DNA of 58,015 bases from Bacteroidales bacterium (GCA_017539045.1 JAFYHS010000008.1:1-58015), one strand, 5' to 3'. Shown: positions 42,742 to 51,863, numbered from the stretch's first letter. Notes: generated by a model not told the origin, from the letters alone. Made by a program: numbers and translations.

Positions 42742-45700
42742 ATGAAAGGAAAATTTACAAAAATTATGGCAGCCTTGGCGCTGCTGGTAGGACTCACTAT
42801 CCCGATGGGGGTGTGGGGACAGACAAGTGTAACTTGGCCCGGAACGACCGCTCTCCCTGGTACGGCTACCCCTGTAGCAAATGATCAGAATGTTACCATC
42901 ATGGTTTCGTCTACCAACACTTATTCGAATCCTATTCGTATATATGCTAATACGACGGTAACGATTAATGCCAATAATGGTGCTATAATAACTAGTGTTG
43001 CGTACGAAGCCTCTTCAACGGGTAATTATGTTACTGTTGCTCAAAATGCAACTGTTTCACCAGAAGTGACTCCCTCGGTTAATGGAAAGATTGTGACGTG
43101 GACTTATGATGAAAGTGCCAATGTTACGGCATTTACTTTTACTCCTAGTGCTCAAACAAGAAGCAATGGAATTACTATAACTTACATTACTTCGGGTAGC
43201 ACTCCCACTTGCGCTACTCCTACCTTTAGCCCTGTTGCTGGCACTTACACCCAAGCTCAAAGCGTGAGCATCAGCTGCGCTACCGAAGGTGCCACGATTT
43301 ATTACACTACCAATGGTAACGATCCTACCACAAACAGCACGGTTTATGTCGATCCTATCAGTGTCAGTTCAAATATGACCATCAAGGCTATGGCTGTCAA
43401 ATCTGGATTTGACAACAGTGCTGTAGCAACTGCGGAATACGCTTTCATCACTTTAGACCATGCTGGCACACTGGAAGATCCTTACACTGTTGCTGATGCC
43501 TATACTGCCATCGATGCCAATGCTGGCACCCAAAACGTTTATGCCACAGGTATTGTTTCCAATATCGAGACCGCATGGAGCTCTCAATATAACAATATTA
43601 CCTTTAACTTCGTTGATGAAGAAGGTGATGAAGCTTTTCTGCAAGCCTTCCGTTGCGTTAGCGGTACTGGCGTAGACGCATCCACGGTTGTCGTTGGTGA
43701 TGTTGTTGTGGTTTATGGTGATTTGACCAAATATGGTTCGACATACGAATTCGGTCAAGGTTGCCAGCTGGTTTCATTGACGCATACTGCCGAACCTTTC
43801 ATCACAGTGAATCCTACCGAGGTCAATGTTGGCGCAGAAGGCGCAACTGGTACCCTTAGCGTGACATGCGAAAACATAGATGATACCTATGAGATTGGTG
43901 TTCGATTCTATGAAGATCCTCAAACCCCAGCAACGGATCCTGCCATCTACGAAGATTGGTTTGAAATTGTCCCTGCCGGAGGTTCATCTAATAATTTTAG
44001 TTATGAAGTGTTTTCCAATGAAGGTGACGCCCGTACAGCTTATCTGACAATTTGTGCCTTTGCTACTAATGGTGAAATGCTTACGGAATCCCAACTTGTC
44101 ACTTTCAACCAAGCCGCTTATGTGGCTCCCACCTTTGCTGAATTGCCCTTCTCATTTAATGGCGGTAAAGCGGCTGTTGAAGAGACGGATGGACTCTCAC
44201 AGGAAGGCCTTGGCACGGATTATGCTGAAAGTACTAATCCTACTACCAAACTTAAATTCGACAACACTGGCGACTGGTTGCTGCTCCAATTCAATGAGCG
44301 TCCCGGCACCCTCACCTACGACATCAAGAACAACAGCTTCTCTGGAGGTACTTTTAAACTACAGACTTCAGAAGACGGTGTTACATACACTGATTTGGAA
44401 ACTTACACTGAAATAACGGGAACCCAAAACGAAGAATTCACCGATTTGGGTGAAAACATCCGCTACATCAAGTGGATTTATACTAATAAAGTCTCTGGCA
44501 ATGTCGGCTTGGGCAACATCGCTCTCGCCAAATATGTAGAGCCTGTTCTTGTTCCTTCCATCACCGTCACTCCTACTGAGGTTAACATAAGCGCAGAAGG
44601 CACAACTGGTACCCTCACCGTGACATGTGAAAACATAGATGATACCTATGAGATTGGTGTTCGATTCTATGCAGATCCTCAAACCCCAGCAACGAATCCT
44701 GCCATCTACGAAGATTGGTTTGAAATCGTCCCTGCCGGAAGCTCATCTAATGATTTTAGTTATGAAGCATTCCCCAATGAAGGTGACGCCCGTACAGCTT
44801 ATCTGACAATTTGTGCCTTTGCCACTAATGGTGAAATGCTTACGGAATCCCAACTCGTCACCATCAACCAAGCCGCTTATGTGGCTCCTCCCACTTCCGG
44901 CAATTGGGTGTTGACCGACCTCGCCGATCTTACTTCTGGCGATGTGTTTGTGATTGTTGGCGTAGATAATGATACAGATGCTTCCTATGCTATGTCAAAT
45001 GACAAAGGCACTTCAAATGCTCCCACCGCCGTTGCAGTCACTATTGTTGACAACACCTTGTCATGTGAAATAGCCGACAACATTCAATGGAATCTTACCG
45101 TAAGCAATAGCGGTTATACGTTCTATCCTGCGGGTTCGGCCACTACTTGGTTGTATTGCACTAACACCAACAATGGCGTTCGCGTTGGATCTAATACTTT
45201 AAACACCTTTAAAGTTGATGCGGAATCAGGCTATCTGCAACATCAAGGCACATCTCGCTATGTTGGCTTATACACACCTAATGGAAGTTCCTCCGCACAA
45301 GACTGGAGGTGCTATACAAACACTACAGGTAACATAGCCAACCAATCCTTCGCTTTTTACAAGAAAGTCAGCGATGATGTTACCTACACTAAGTCTGTTG
45401 CTGCATACGAAGGTAATGGCGGTTATGTCTTGATTGCCTCGCCTGTTTGCTCGGTCGCTCCTACAGCCGACAATGGTTTCCTTACTAGTGAATACGATCT
45501 TTATGCCTTCGACCAAGCACAAGAGCAAGAATGGCGTAACTATGAGACCAGCAGTTTCAATCTCGTCTCTGGCAAAGGTTACATGTATGCTAGTAGCTCA
45601 GCTACCACTCTCACTATCACTGGTCAGCCATACAACGGCAATGGTATGATTCCCTTGGATTACACTGAGGGTGTTGCTTTCGCTGGCTGGAACCTGGTGG

Positions 45701-46494
45701 GTAACCCTTACGCCGTCGCTGCCACGCCTAATAAACCTTACTATAGACTTAATGCTGCAGGCAGTGAAGTGAGTGCTTCTACTGAGTCAAGTGTTGTCAA
45801 TGCCATGGAAGGTGTGTTTGTGGTTGCCACAGAGGCTGGCCAAACTGTTTCCTTCAGCACCACTAATTCCGGTAGCAAGGGTGAGAGCATCGCTCTCAAC
45901 GTGATGAAGGACCGTGGCACCGTCATCGACCGCGCCATCGTCCGCTTTGGTGAAGGCGAGCAGCTGCCTAAGTTCCAACTCTTCGAGAACAGCACCAAGC
46001 TCTATATCCCGCAGGGCAACAGCGACTACGCCATCGTTCGCAGCGCCGCCGAAGGCGAGATGCCCGTCAACTTCAAGGCCAAAGAGAACGGCACCTATAC
46101 CATCAGCGTCAATACCGAGAATGTCGAGATGGACTACCTCCACCTCATCGACAATATGACTGGCAATGATGTCGACCTGCTCCAGACCCCGAGCTACACC
46201 TTCGAGGCTACCACCCGCGACTACGCCTCGCGCTTCCGCCTGGTGTTTAACGCAAATGAGATGGACGGCCCTTCGACGGGCTCAGGGCCCTTTGCTTACT
46301 TCAACGGCAGCGAATGGCAGATCAGCAACATCGGTGAAGCCACCTTGCAGGTTGTCGACGTGATGGGCCGCATTGTGAAGAACGTTGCCCTTGAAGGCAA
46401 TGCCACGGTAAGCATCAACGAGATGCCTGGCGTTTATATGATGCGCCTCCTCAACGGCAATGATGTGAAAGTCCAAAAGGTAATAATCAAATAA
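42742..46494 (+). CDS. Multidomain secreted surface protein with T9SS tail
   Basis: 1250 aa with a signal peptide ending GVWGQ. A beta domain (~30-150) is followed by a chitobiase/beta-hexosaminidase C-terminal-like repeat (CATEGATIYYTTNGNDPTT, MTIKAMAVKSGF; ~155-235) and an OB-like segment (EDPYTVADAYTAIDANAG; ~245-350). Residues ~354-463 and ~607-716 are two near-identical Ig/BACON-like modules (TCENIDDTYEIGVRFY) separated by a discoidin-like domain (~470-600). Then come a ligand-type beta domain (~720-880), a GWNLVGNPY domain, and a type A T9SS tail (LQVVDVMGRIVKNV, VYMMRLLNG, ending VIIK). The stretch encoding GPSTGSGP just before the tail is a REP-type palindrome. No catalytic motif is seen; it may bind glycans or act as an adhesin. 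Confidence 0.87.
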   Translation: MKGKFTKIMAALALLVGLTIPMGVWGQTSVTWPGTTALPGTATPVANDQNVTIMVSSTNTYSNPIRIYANTTVTINANNGAIITSVAYEASSTGNYVTVAQNATVSPEVTPSVNGKIVTWTYDESANVTAFTFTPSAQTRSNGITITYITSGSTPTCATPTFSPVAGTYTQAQSVSISCATEGATIYYTTNGNDPTTNSTVYVDPISVSSNMTIKAMAVKSGFDNSAVATAEYAFITLDHAGTLEDPYTVADAYTAIDANAGTQNVYATGIVSNIETAWSSQYNNITFNFVDEEGDEAFLQAFRCVSGTGVDASTVVVGDVVVVYGDLTKYGSTYEFGQGCQLVSLTHTAEPFITVNPTEVNVGAEGATGTLSVTCENIDDTYEIGVRFYEDPQTPATDPAIYEDWFEIVPAGGSSNNFSYEVFSNEGDARTAYLTICAFATNGEMLTESQLVTFNQAAYVAPTFAELPFSFNGGKAAVEETDGLSQEGLGTDYAESTNPTTKLKFDNTGDWLLLQFNERPGTLTYDIKNNSFSGGTFKLQTSEDGVTYTDLETYTEITGTQNEEFTDLGENIRYIKWIYTNKVSGNVGLGNIALAKYVEPVLVPSITVTPTEVNISAEGTTGTLTVTCENIDDTYEIGVRFYADPQTPATNPAIYEDWFEIVPAGSSSNDFSYEAFPNEGDARTAYLTICAFATNGEMLTESQLVTINQAAYVAPPTSGNWVLTDLADLTSGDVFVIVGVDNDTDASYAMSNDKGTSNAPTAVAVTIVDNTLSCEIADNIQWNLTVSNSGYTFYPAGSATTWLYCTNTNNGVRVGSNTLNTFKVDAESGYLQHQGTSRYVGLYTPNGSSSAQDWRCYTNTTGNIANQSFAFYKKVSDDVTYTKSVAAYEGNGGYVLIASPVCSVAPTADNGFLTSEYDLYAFDQAQEQEWRNYETSSFNLVSGKGYMYASSSATTLTITGQPYNGNGMIPLDYTEGVAFAGWNLVGNPYAVAATPNKPYYRLNAAGSEVSASTESSVVNAMEGVFVVATEAGQTVSFSTTNSGSKGESIALNVMKDRGTVIDRAIVRFGEGEQLPKFQLFENSTKLYIPQGNSDYAIVRSAAEGEMPVNFKAKENGTYTISVNTENVEMDYLHLIDNMTGNDVDLLQTPSYTFEATTRDYASRFRLVFNANEMDGPSTGSGPFAYFNGSEWQISNIGEATLQVVDVMGRIVKNVALEGNATVSINEMPGVYMMRLLNGNDVKVQKVIIK
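43801..44129 (+). repeat. Direct repeat unit A within the surface protein gene
   Basis: About 329 bp, nearly identical at DNA level to 44560-44888, for example the shared run GATGATACCTATGAGATTGG and the encoded EDWFEIVPAG and TESQLVT segments. This indicates a recent intragenic duplication of one Ig-like module. Confidence 0.85.
44560..44888 (+). repeat. Direct repeat unit B within the surface protein gene
   Basis: Second copy of the module at 43801-44129, with scattered substitutions (for example YEDPQ to YADPQ, GGSSNN to GSSSND). Confidence 0.85.
46267..46289 (+). repeat. REP-type palindrome inside the surface protein frame
   Basis: GGCCCT (46267-46272) pairs with AGGGCC (46284-46289) around TCGACGGGCTC. 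This resembles the widespread CTTCGACAAGCTCAGG bacterial repeat. It is read in frame as GPSTGSGP. Confidence 0.7.
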
Positions 46495-46503
46495 CATACT
46501 ACG

Positions 46504-46749
46504 ATGAAAAAGCTTATAATGACAATCGCAATCGTCCTAGGCCTTGGCCTGACGACTTCATTCGCCCAGGGCGGACTGTTCCAGCGTGGTGGCGAGCCTA
46601 CCGAAGAGCAAGGTAACCGTGATGGCGGCCCTGGCCTTCCGGGTCATGGCGCCTCGGGTCACCAAGACGCTCCCCTCGGTAGCGGCATAGCCGTGTTGGC
46701 TGCTCTTGGTAGTGCCTATCTTGTGGCTAAGAAACGCAGAGAGGAATAA
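46504..46749 (+). CDS. Small secreted protein with CTERM-like sorting tail
   Basis: 81 aa in three parts: a signal peptide (MKKLIMTIAIVLGLGLTTSFAQ), a ~28-residue Gly/Pro/Glu-rich linker (GGEPTEEQGNRDGGPGLPG), and a C-terminal tail of the form PLGSG + hydrophobic helix (IAVLAALGSAYLVA) + KKRREE. The layout resembles LPXTG/PEP-CTERM-type tails, and specifically the short PIDGG-like ('PID-CTERM') tails of Bacteroidota. It starts 9 bp after the 1250-aa surface protein gene, so the two are co-transcribed. A strong terminator follows. Function unknown. Confidence 0.75.
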   Translation: MKKLIMTIAIVLGLGLTTSFAQGGLFQRGGEPTEEQGNRDGGPGLPGHGASGHQDAPLGSGIAVLAALGSAYLVAKKRREE

Positions 46750-46761
46750 TGTAAAATGATG

Positions 46762-46800
46762 AAAAAAATAAGCCGCGACCTCGTCGCGGCTTATTTTTTT
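46762..46800 (+). terminator. Rho-independent terminator after the surface protein operon
   Basis: Perfect 18-bp stem AAAAAAATAAGCCGCGAC / GTCGCGGCTTATTTTTTT with a CTC loop. The promoter of the next gene begins four bases later. Confidence 0.92.
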
Positions 46801-46803
46801 AAC

Positions 46804-46811
46804 TAACTTTG
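46804..46811 (+). promoter_or_regulatory. Promoter -7 element for the C10 protease gene
   Basis: TAACTTTG, exact TAnnTTTG, 22 nt upstream of the ATG at 46834. Its -33 region would fall within the preceding terminator hairpin. Confidence 0.6.
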
Positions 46812-46833
46812 GAGCCGCTAACAAACACGTGCT

Positions 46834-49623
46834 ATGAAAAGAGTTTTATTATCTTTGATTTTGCTGACGATGCTCCCCGCTTTGGCCATGGCCGAACACG
46901 TCGAGTCCGCCCGCGCCCAGCAGGCCGCCAAGACCTTCTTCAACAACAATGGCGTGAACGCCAACAAACTCACCGACCTTTCGGCAGAGTCTGGCTTTAC
47001 TAACCTATACATCTACAATGCCGACAAAGGCTTTGTGGTGATGGCCGCCGACGACCGCGTGCAACCCGTGTTGGGCTATTCGCTGACGGGTAGCTTCGAC
47101 CCCGATGCGATGCCCGACAATGTGCGCGCCTGGCTGCAGGGCTATAACGACGAGATACAATACATCATTGATAACCGACTGTCGGCCGAACCCGAAGCCA
47201 CCCGACAATGGAATGCCTACGCCAAGGGCGAAACTATGGCCAAGGCAACCGTGATGGTGGAGCCTTTGCTGTCTACCCAATGGGATCAAGGAGACCCTTA
47301 TAACCAGCAGTGTCCTACCGTCAATGGCTCAGAAACCTATTCCGGTTGTGTGGCCACTTCGATGGCGCAGATTATGAAATACTGGAACTGGCCTATCCAA
47401 GGCAATAGCTCCCACTCGTATACATGGAATGGCCAGAGCCTTAGCGCAAATTTCAGTACTACGACATACGATTGGTCCAATATGACTGACACCTATGACT
47501 GGAACAGCACCGAGGTAGAGGAGACGGCCGTGGCCACCTTGATGTACCACTGCGGAGTGTCGGTAGATATGAGTTATGGTACCGATGGCAGCGGCGCCTA
47601 TTCCACCGATATTCCTTCGGCATTGACCAATTACTTCCGATACAATAATAGTGTTAGCTCACATAGCAAACCCAGCTTTAATACAAATAATTTCATTAGT
47701 TCCCTGAAAACGGAACTTGATAATGCAAGACCTATCCAATACAGTGGTAGTGGCACAGGTGGTGGCCACGCTTTCGTTTGCGACGGCTACGACGACAGCG
47801 ACTATTTCCACTTCAACTGGGGGTGGAGCGGCATGTATGATGGCTATTTTAAGGTCAGCAATCTGAATCCTGGTACAGGGGGCTCGGGCTCTGGTTCATC
47901 AGGTACCTATAACAGCCGTCAAGCAGCGGTTTATCCCATTTATCCTAACTACGGCATTAGCAATGCGCCATCGGGGCTCACGGCTACCTTGGTCCAAGAT
48001 ATTTCGACCCGTAATGTAAACTTGAGTTGGAGTTCCCTTTCGGGTGCATCTTCCTACCAAGTGTTCAGAAATGGCCGTTTGATAGGCACCGCATCTTCCA
48101 CCACCTACGTCGACGAAGCCGCTCCCTACGGTGATAATGAGTATTGCATTAGAGGTGTTACCTCGAGCAACGGCATCTCACCATATTCCACAAAGGTTCC
48201 TGTAAGCATTTCTTTTGCGGCACCTACAAACTTGAGAGCCTCTGTCGAAGAACGACTCTTTACCGTTTCTTGGGATGCAGCCGACTTGGCGGTATCATAC
48301 AATTTGTATTGTAATGACAGAATCATCGGATCGGAATTGACTTCAACGTCAATTACTTTCACTTTAAAAGTTTATGGCGACCTAACCTTTTATGTGAAAG
48401 GTGTTGATTATCATGGCGACTTGTCTGAAGCTTCCAATGATTCTGAAACGTTGTTCCAGGAATTCTATGGTCCCTTGGTGGATTTGACGGCTACTATTGA
48501 GGATAATGACGTCACCTTAAGCTGGGATGCCTTGGAAAGCGATACTGGATCCATCTCCCAATTGGGCGGATATGGTGGTGGTATATATGGCTCTAGCCTT
48601 TCAAGTAATGGAGCCTATTGGGCGCTGCGTTTTCCGCCTTCAGAATTGTCCTTCTATGCAGGTATGGCAGTTTTGGAAGTTGAGTCCTGGTTCTATGAGG
48701 CGGGCACTTATCAGGTCTCCATTTACCAAGGTACCAATAATGATGCTCCCGCTGGGTCGCCAATTGCCACGACTTCCAAAACGCTTGCAGCTCAAGCCTC
48801 TTGGCAGACCTTCACTTTTGACAACCCTGTGCTTATTGACCATACCAGGGACTTATGGGTTGTCTTCTATTCCAGTAATGTGAGTATGTTGTTACTGGCC
48901 GACATGGAAAACCCGTATGCCGACTACTATTCTACCAATGGAACCACTTGGAATCACGCCACGGGTTGCACATGGATTGTTTATACTGTGATCTCTGACG
49001 GCAACTACTCCTATAACCTCTACAGAAACGGCGAAGCCATTGCAAGCAATATGACCACCACGTCGTATACTGATAACGATTTGGGCATTGGTACATACGA
49101 GTACTACGTCAAGACCAATTATTATGGCGGTGAGTCAGCAGCTTCCAATGTCGTAAGCTTTGAGATTGCTGATCAGGCCATTCCTCTCGGTGCTGGTTGG
49201 AACTGGTGGGCGCCTATTGTAGTGACTGACAATATGCTGGATCAACTACAACATGCCCCCGGGGTGCTGCTCATCACGTCGCAAAGTGGTGATCCTGTTA
49301 GCAGTATTGTTCCGGGACAGATGTACAAGATTCAGACTTCCGAAACCGTTAACCTTAATATGATAGGTGTCGTTGCCGATCTCAACACGCTTGAAATCAC
49401 CATCGCTCCTGACATCAACTGGTTCGGCTATCCCGGCAAGACGGCACTAAACATCAACGCAATGAACATCACGCCTGCCGATGGCGATAAGATTATCTCG
49501 CAGGACGAAGGCTTTGCTACCTACCAAAACGGTGCCTGGACGGGCACCCTCACCATGCTGCAACCAGGACAAGGTTATATTTATGTGTCGGTTGCGCAAG
49601 AGAACAAGACGCTGAGGTTTTGA
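46834..49623 (+). CDS. Secreted C10-family (streptopain-like) cysteine protease with WNWW tail
   Basis: 929 aa with a signal peptide ending ALAMA. Residues ~20-125 are a Spi_C10-type propeptide (ARAQQAAKTFFNNNGVN, NADKGFVVMAADDRVQPVLGYS). The peptidase domain has the nucleophile in YSGCVATSMAQIMKYWNWP (Cys172) and general base His312 in GGGHAFVCDGYDD, followed by FHFNWGWSGMYDGYF. Fibronectin-III-like domains follow at ~375-560 (SNAPSGLTATLVQD, YQVFRNGRLIG), interrupted by a beta domain at ~570-715. Residues ~783-929 are the duplicated WNWW/WFGYPG module also found at the ends of the next two proteins. It has its own promoter. It is similar to the interpain/PrtT-type proteases of oral Bacteroidales. 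Confidence 0.93.
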   Translation: MKRVLLSLILLTMLPALAMAEHVESARAQQAAKTFFNNNGVNANKLTDLSAESGFTNLYIYNADKGFVVMAADDRVQPVLGYSLTGSFDPDAMPDNVRAWLQGYNDEIQYIIDNRLSAEPEATRQWNAYAKGETMAKATVMVEPLLSTQWDQGDPYNQQCPTVNGSETYSGCVATSMAQIMKYWNWPIQGNSSHSYTWNGQSLSANFSTTTYDWSNMTDTYDWNSTEVEETAVATLMYHCGVSVDMSYGTDGSGAYSTDIPSALTNYFRYNNSVSSHSKPSFNTNNFISSLKTELDNARPIQYSGSGTGGGHAFVCDGYDDSDYFHFNWGWSGMYDGYFKVSNLNPGTGGSGSGSSGTYNSRQAAVYPIYPNYGISNAPSGLTATLVQDISTRNVNLSWSSLSGASSYQVFRNGRLIGTASSTTYVDEAAPYGDNEYCIRGVTSSNGISPYSTKVPVSISFAAPTNLRASVEERLFTVSWDAADLAVSYNLYCNDRIIGSELTSTSITFTLKVYGDLTFYVKGVDYHGDLSEASNDSETLFQEFYGPLVDLTATIEDNDVTLSWDALESDTGSISQLGGYGGGIYGSSLSSNGAYWALRFPPSELSFYAGMAVLEVESWFYEAGTYQVSIYQGTNNDAPAGSPIATTSKTLAAQASWQTFTFDNPVLIDHTRDLWVVFYSSNVSMLLLADMENPYADYYSTNGTTWNHATGCTWIVYTVISDGNYSYNLYRNGEAIASNMTTTSYTDNDLGIGTYEYYVKTNYYGGESAASNVVSFEIADQAIPLGAGWNWWAPIVVTDNMLDQLQHAPGVLLITSQSGDPVSSIVPGQMYKIQTSETVNLNMIGVVADLNTLEITIAPDINWFGYPGKTALNINAMNITPADGDKIISQDEGFATYQNGAWTGTLTMLQPGQGYIYVSVAQENKTLRF

Positions 49624-51377
49624 ACCATAATGCCTTGAAACGGCACCTTACCATATTGTTTTTATCAGTCAGCCTCATTGGCGTTTCGCAGATTCCCAAC
49701 GGATACTACAACCAAGCCAACGGCAAGACGGGCGACGCACTGAAAGTGGCCTTGCATGACATCATCAAGGGGCACACTACGGTCTCGTACAGTAATCTTT
49801 GGGACGCCTTCTGGAGTACCGACAACAAAGGCGACGGTGTCGTGTGGGACATGTATTCCGACGTCCCTGGTGGAATGCCTCCGTATACCTACCAATTGGG
49901 AGAGGGTCAATGCGGAGAATACAATTCCGAAGGTGATTGCTATAATCGCGAGCATTCGTGGCCAAAGAGCTGGTTCGGTAGTCAAACCACCCCTGAATGC
50001 GATTTGCATCACATTTTCCCTACCGATGGCTTTGTAAACCAAAAACGAGATAACTATCCCTTTGGAAAAGTTCAGTCCGCCACATGGACCTCACAAAACG
50101 GTTCAAAACTGGGTACTTGCAAAGCATCGTTAGGCTATTCGGGCACTGTGTTTGAGCCAATTGACGCCTACAAGGGCGACTTCGCCCGCGCCCTCATGTA
50201 CATGAGCGTTCGTTACTATGGCGAAGACAGCAATTGGGGCAGCAGCGACATGACCAACAAGTCGGAAATCTTGCCTTGGGCCATTGCCATGCTCATGGAC
50301 TGGAACGAGCAAGACCCTGTGAGTCAGAAGGAAATCGACCGTAACAATGCCATTTACACTGATTATCAGCATAACAGAAATCCTTTTGTCGACCATCCCG
50401 AGTATGCTCGTATGATTTGGGATCCTGATTGGCAAGGTGGTGGTGGCAGCGGCGGCAACACGGGCAATGGTGACTACGTAAAAGTCACAACCGCACCGAC
50501 GGACTGGAGTGGTGAGTATCTGCTTGTGTATGAGAACAATGCTACATCAGGATATGTCTGGACGGGAGTGGATGCTGCAAACTGTTTTCAGGAGGCTGCA
50601 ATAACGGATTATTCGATAGAGGATAATGGATTTGTAACCATTATTATTGCTCCAATGTCGGGTGGTTATTCTATCCGGATTAATGGTGGAACCAATGACG
50701 GAAAATATATCTATGGGCAATCGGGAAACAACACTATAAGATTTGGGACTTCGGCTTCTTTGAACACCTTGGAATACGAGTCTGATTGGGTGAAAATCAC
50801 CTCCAACACTTCCGTGATGCGGTTCAACAAAGCTGCCAGCGAAATGCGTTTTCGCTATTACAAAGCAGCTTCTTATTTGAATAACAATATTGAATCCGTT
50901 CAACTCTATAAGAAAACAGATGGCCAAACCGTTGAGCAGAGCATTGCCTTGGCTCAAGGTTGGAACTGGTGGGCGCCGACGGTGGAAACGACCCTTGAGG
51001 CGCTGCAGACGGCTCTCGGCAACACGCTTATGCAGATCAAGTCGCAGGACGGAACACCTACCGAGCTTGTTCTCGGGCAGATGTACAGGATTCAGGCCAA
51101 CGCTGCTTGCGAAATCTCGTTAAGTGGCGCACCTGCCGGCAATGTCACGATTAACATTACATCGGGCTGCAACTGGTTTGGTTATCCAGGCACGGAGTCG
51201 TTGTCCCTTGATGACCTTGACATCAGTCCAACGACAGGCGACAAGGTCGTCTCGCAGGATGGCGGTTTCGCTGTATACAACGGCACGGCGTGGAAAGGTA
51301 CGCTCACGAGCCTTCAACCGGGTAAGGGATATGTGTATGTTTCGGTGGATAATCAATCGAAGACGTTGACATTCTGA
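49620..51377 (+). CDS. Secreted endonuclease I family nuclease with WNWW tail
   Basis: 585 aa. No ATG is available: the frame starts with TTG at 49620, overlapping the previous stop (TTGA), or TTG at 49635, which gives MKRHLTILFLSVSLIGVSQ, a better signal peptide. Residues ~25-265 are endonuclease I/extracellular DNase (GYYNQANGKTGDALKVALHDII near 27; CYNREHSWPKSWFG and ECDLHHIFPTDGFVN, with the catalytic His and metal ligands; NRNPFVDHPEYARMIW). A Gly-rich linker leads to a beta domain (~283-430, YVKVTTAPTDWSGEYLLVYE). Residues ~442-585 are the duplicated WNWW/WFGYPG tail. Translational coupling to the C10 protease suggests joint digestion of protein and DNA. Confidence 0.93.
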   Translation: MNHNALKRHLTILFLSVSLIGVSQIPNGYYNQANGKTGDALKVALHDIIKGHTTVSYSNLWDAFWSTDNKGDGVVWDMYSDVPGGMPPYTYQLGEGQCGEYNSEGDCYNREHSWPKSWFGSQTTPECDLHHIFPTDGFVNQKRDNYPFGKVQSATWTSQNGSKLGTCKASLGYSGTVFEPIDAYKGDFARALMYMSVRYYGEDSNWGSSDMTNKSEILPWAIAMLMDWNEQDPVSQKEIDRNNAIYTDYQHNRNPFVDHPEYARMIWDPDWQGGGGSGGNTGNGDYVKVTTAPTDWSGEYLLVYENNATSGYVWTGVDAANCFQEAAITDYSIEDNGFVTIIIAPMSGGYSIRINGGTNDGKYIYGQSGNNTIRFGTSASLNTLEYESDWVKITSNTSVMRFNKAASEMRFRYYKAASYLNNNIESVQLYKKTDGQTVEQSIALAQGWNWWAPTVETTLEALQTALGNTLMQIKSQDGTPTELVLGQMYRIQANAACEISLSGAPAGNVTINITSGCNWFGYPGTESLSLDDLDISPTTGDKVVSQDGGFAVYNGTAWKGTLTSLQPGKGYVYVSVDNQSKTLTF

Positions 51378-51393
51378 TAGAAGGGTTTCTCGG

Positions 51394-51497
51394 ACACGGT
51401 GTCCTTGGGTATGTGGTGCGAGTAGGCATGTCATACCGAGCCCCTTAGGGCGAGTGTATCTATGCCTGCGGCTTGCTATTTATGTCCCTTTCCCCTT
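51394..51497 (+). repeat. Interspersed hairpin repeat, copy 2
   Basis: Starts ACACGGTGTCCTTGGGT and ends GCTTGCTATTTATGTCCCTT, then TCCCCTT. Arms GTAGGCAT (51422-51429) and ATGCCTGC (51462-51469). The region between them is self-complementary (GAGCCCCTTAGGGCGAG). Same orientation as copy 3. Confidence 0.8.
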
Positions 51498-51554
51498 GAT
51501 GGGAAAGGAACCAAAGGATCAAGGCCGCCTTCATCGGACCTCCCCGCGGCCGTC

Positions 51555-51634
51555 TAAGGGCCTGACCCTCAGGTCGCGGAGTGCCTTCTGCGAAGGCAAA
51601 CGACAAGCGCCGCTCCGTGAGGGTCAAGCCCTTA
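51555..51634 (+). ncRNA. Highly structured GC-rich intergenic element (possible structured RNA or mobile repeat)
   Basis: The 514-bp gap 51378-51891 holds no credible gene. Between two direct repeats lies a large inverted repeat: arms at 51555-51571 and 51618-51634 pair over 17 bp with one mismatch. Inside it CGGAG pairs with CTCCG, and a perfect GCCTTC/GAAGGC hairpin lies at 51583-51597. Open frames crossing it differ in every frame and look like repeat shadows. Whether it is transcribed is unknown; it could equally be a DNA-level mobile repeat. Confidence 0.5.
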
Positions 51635-51710
51635 GCCGTCCCTTGCGGGCGCTTCCCCGCCCGGCGGCCGGTCCCACGCGCCCATCCCAGTCGAGGTTGG
51701 GCGTTCCCGC

Positions 51711-51808
51711 ACACGGTGTCCTTGGGTGTGCAATGCAAGCAGGCATGTCATACCGACCGAGGGAGTGTATCTATGCCTGCGGCTTGCTATTTATGTCCCT
51801 TTCCCCTT
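51711..51808 (+). repeat. Interspersed hairpin repeat, copy 3
   Basis: Begins ACACGGTGTCCTTGGGT like copy 2 and shares the TGCAATGCAAGCAGGCATGT run with copy 1. Arms GCAGGCAT (51739-51746) and ATGCCTGC (51773-51780). It ends CTATTTATGTCCCTTTCCCC, then TT. Confidence 0.8.
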
Positions 51809-51863
51809 AAGGCCAAAAACATAAAAAACAAACACATTTTGTCTTGCGAGTCAACATTTTTCG

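Noticed and set aside
51454-51810. Overlapping open frames (118, 92 and 104 codons) in the intergenic repeat
   Set aside because: They run across hairpin repeats in several frames and on both strands, with Arg/Pro-rich composition typical of repeat shadows.
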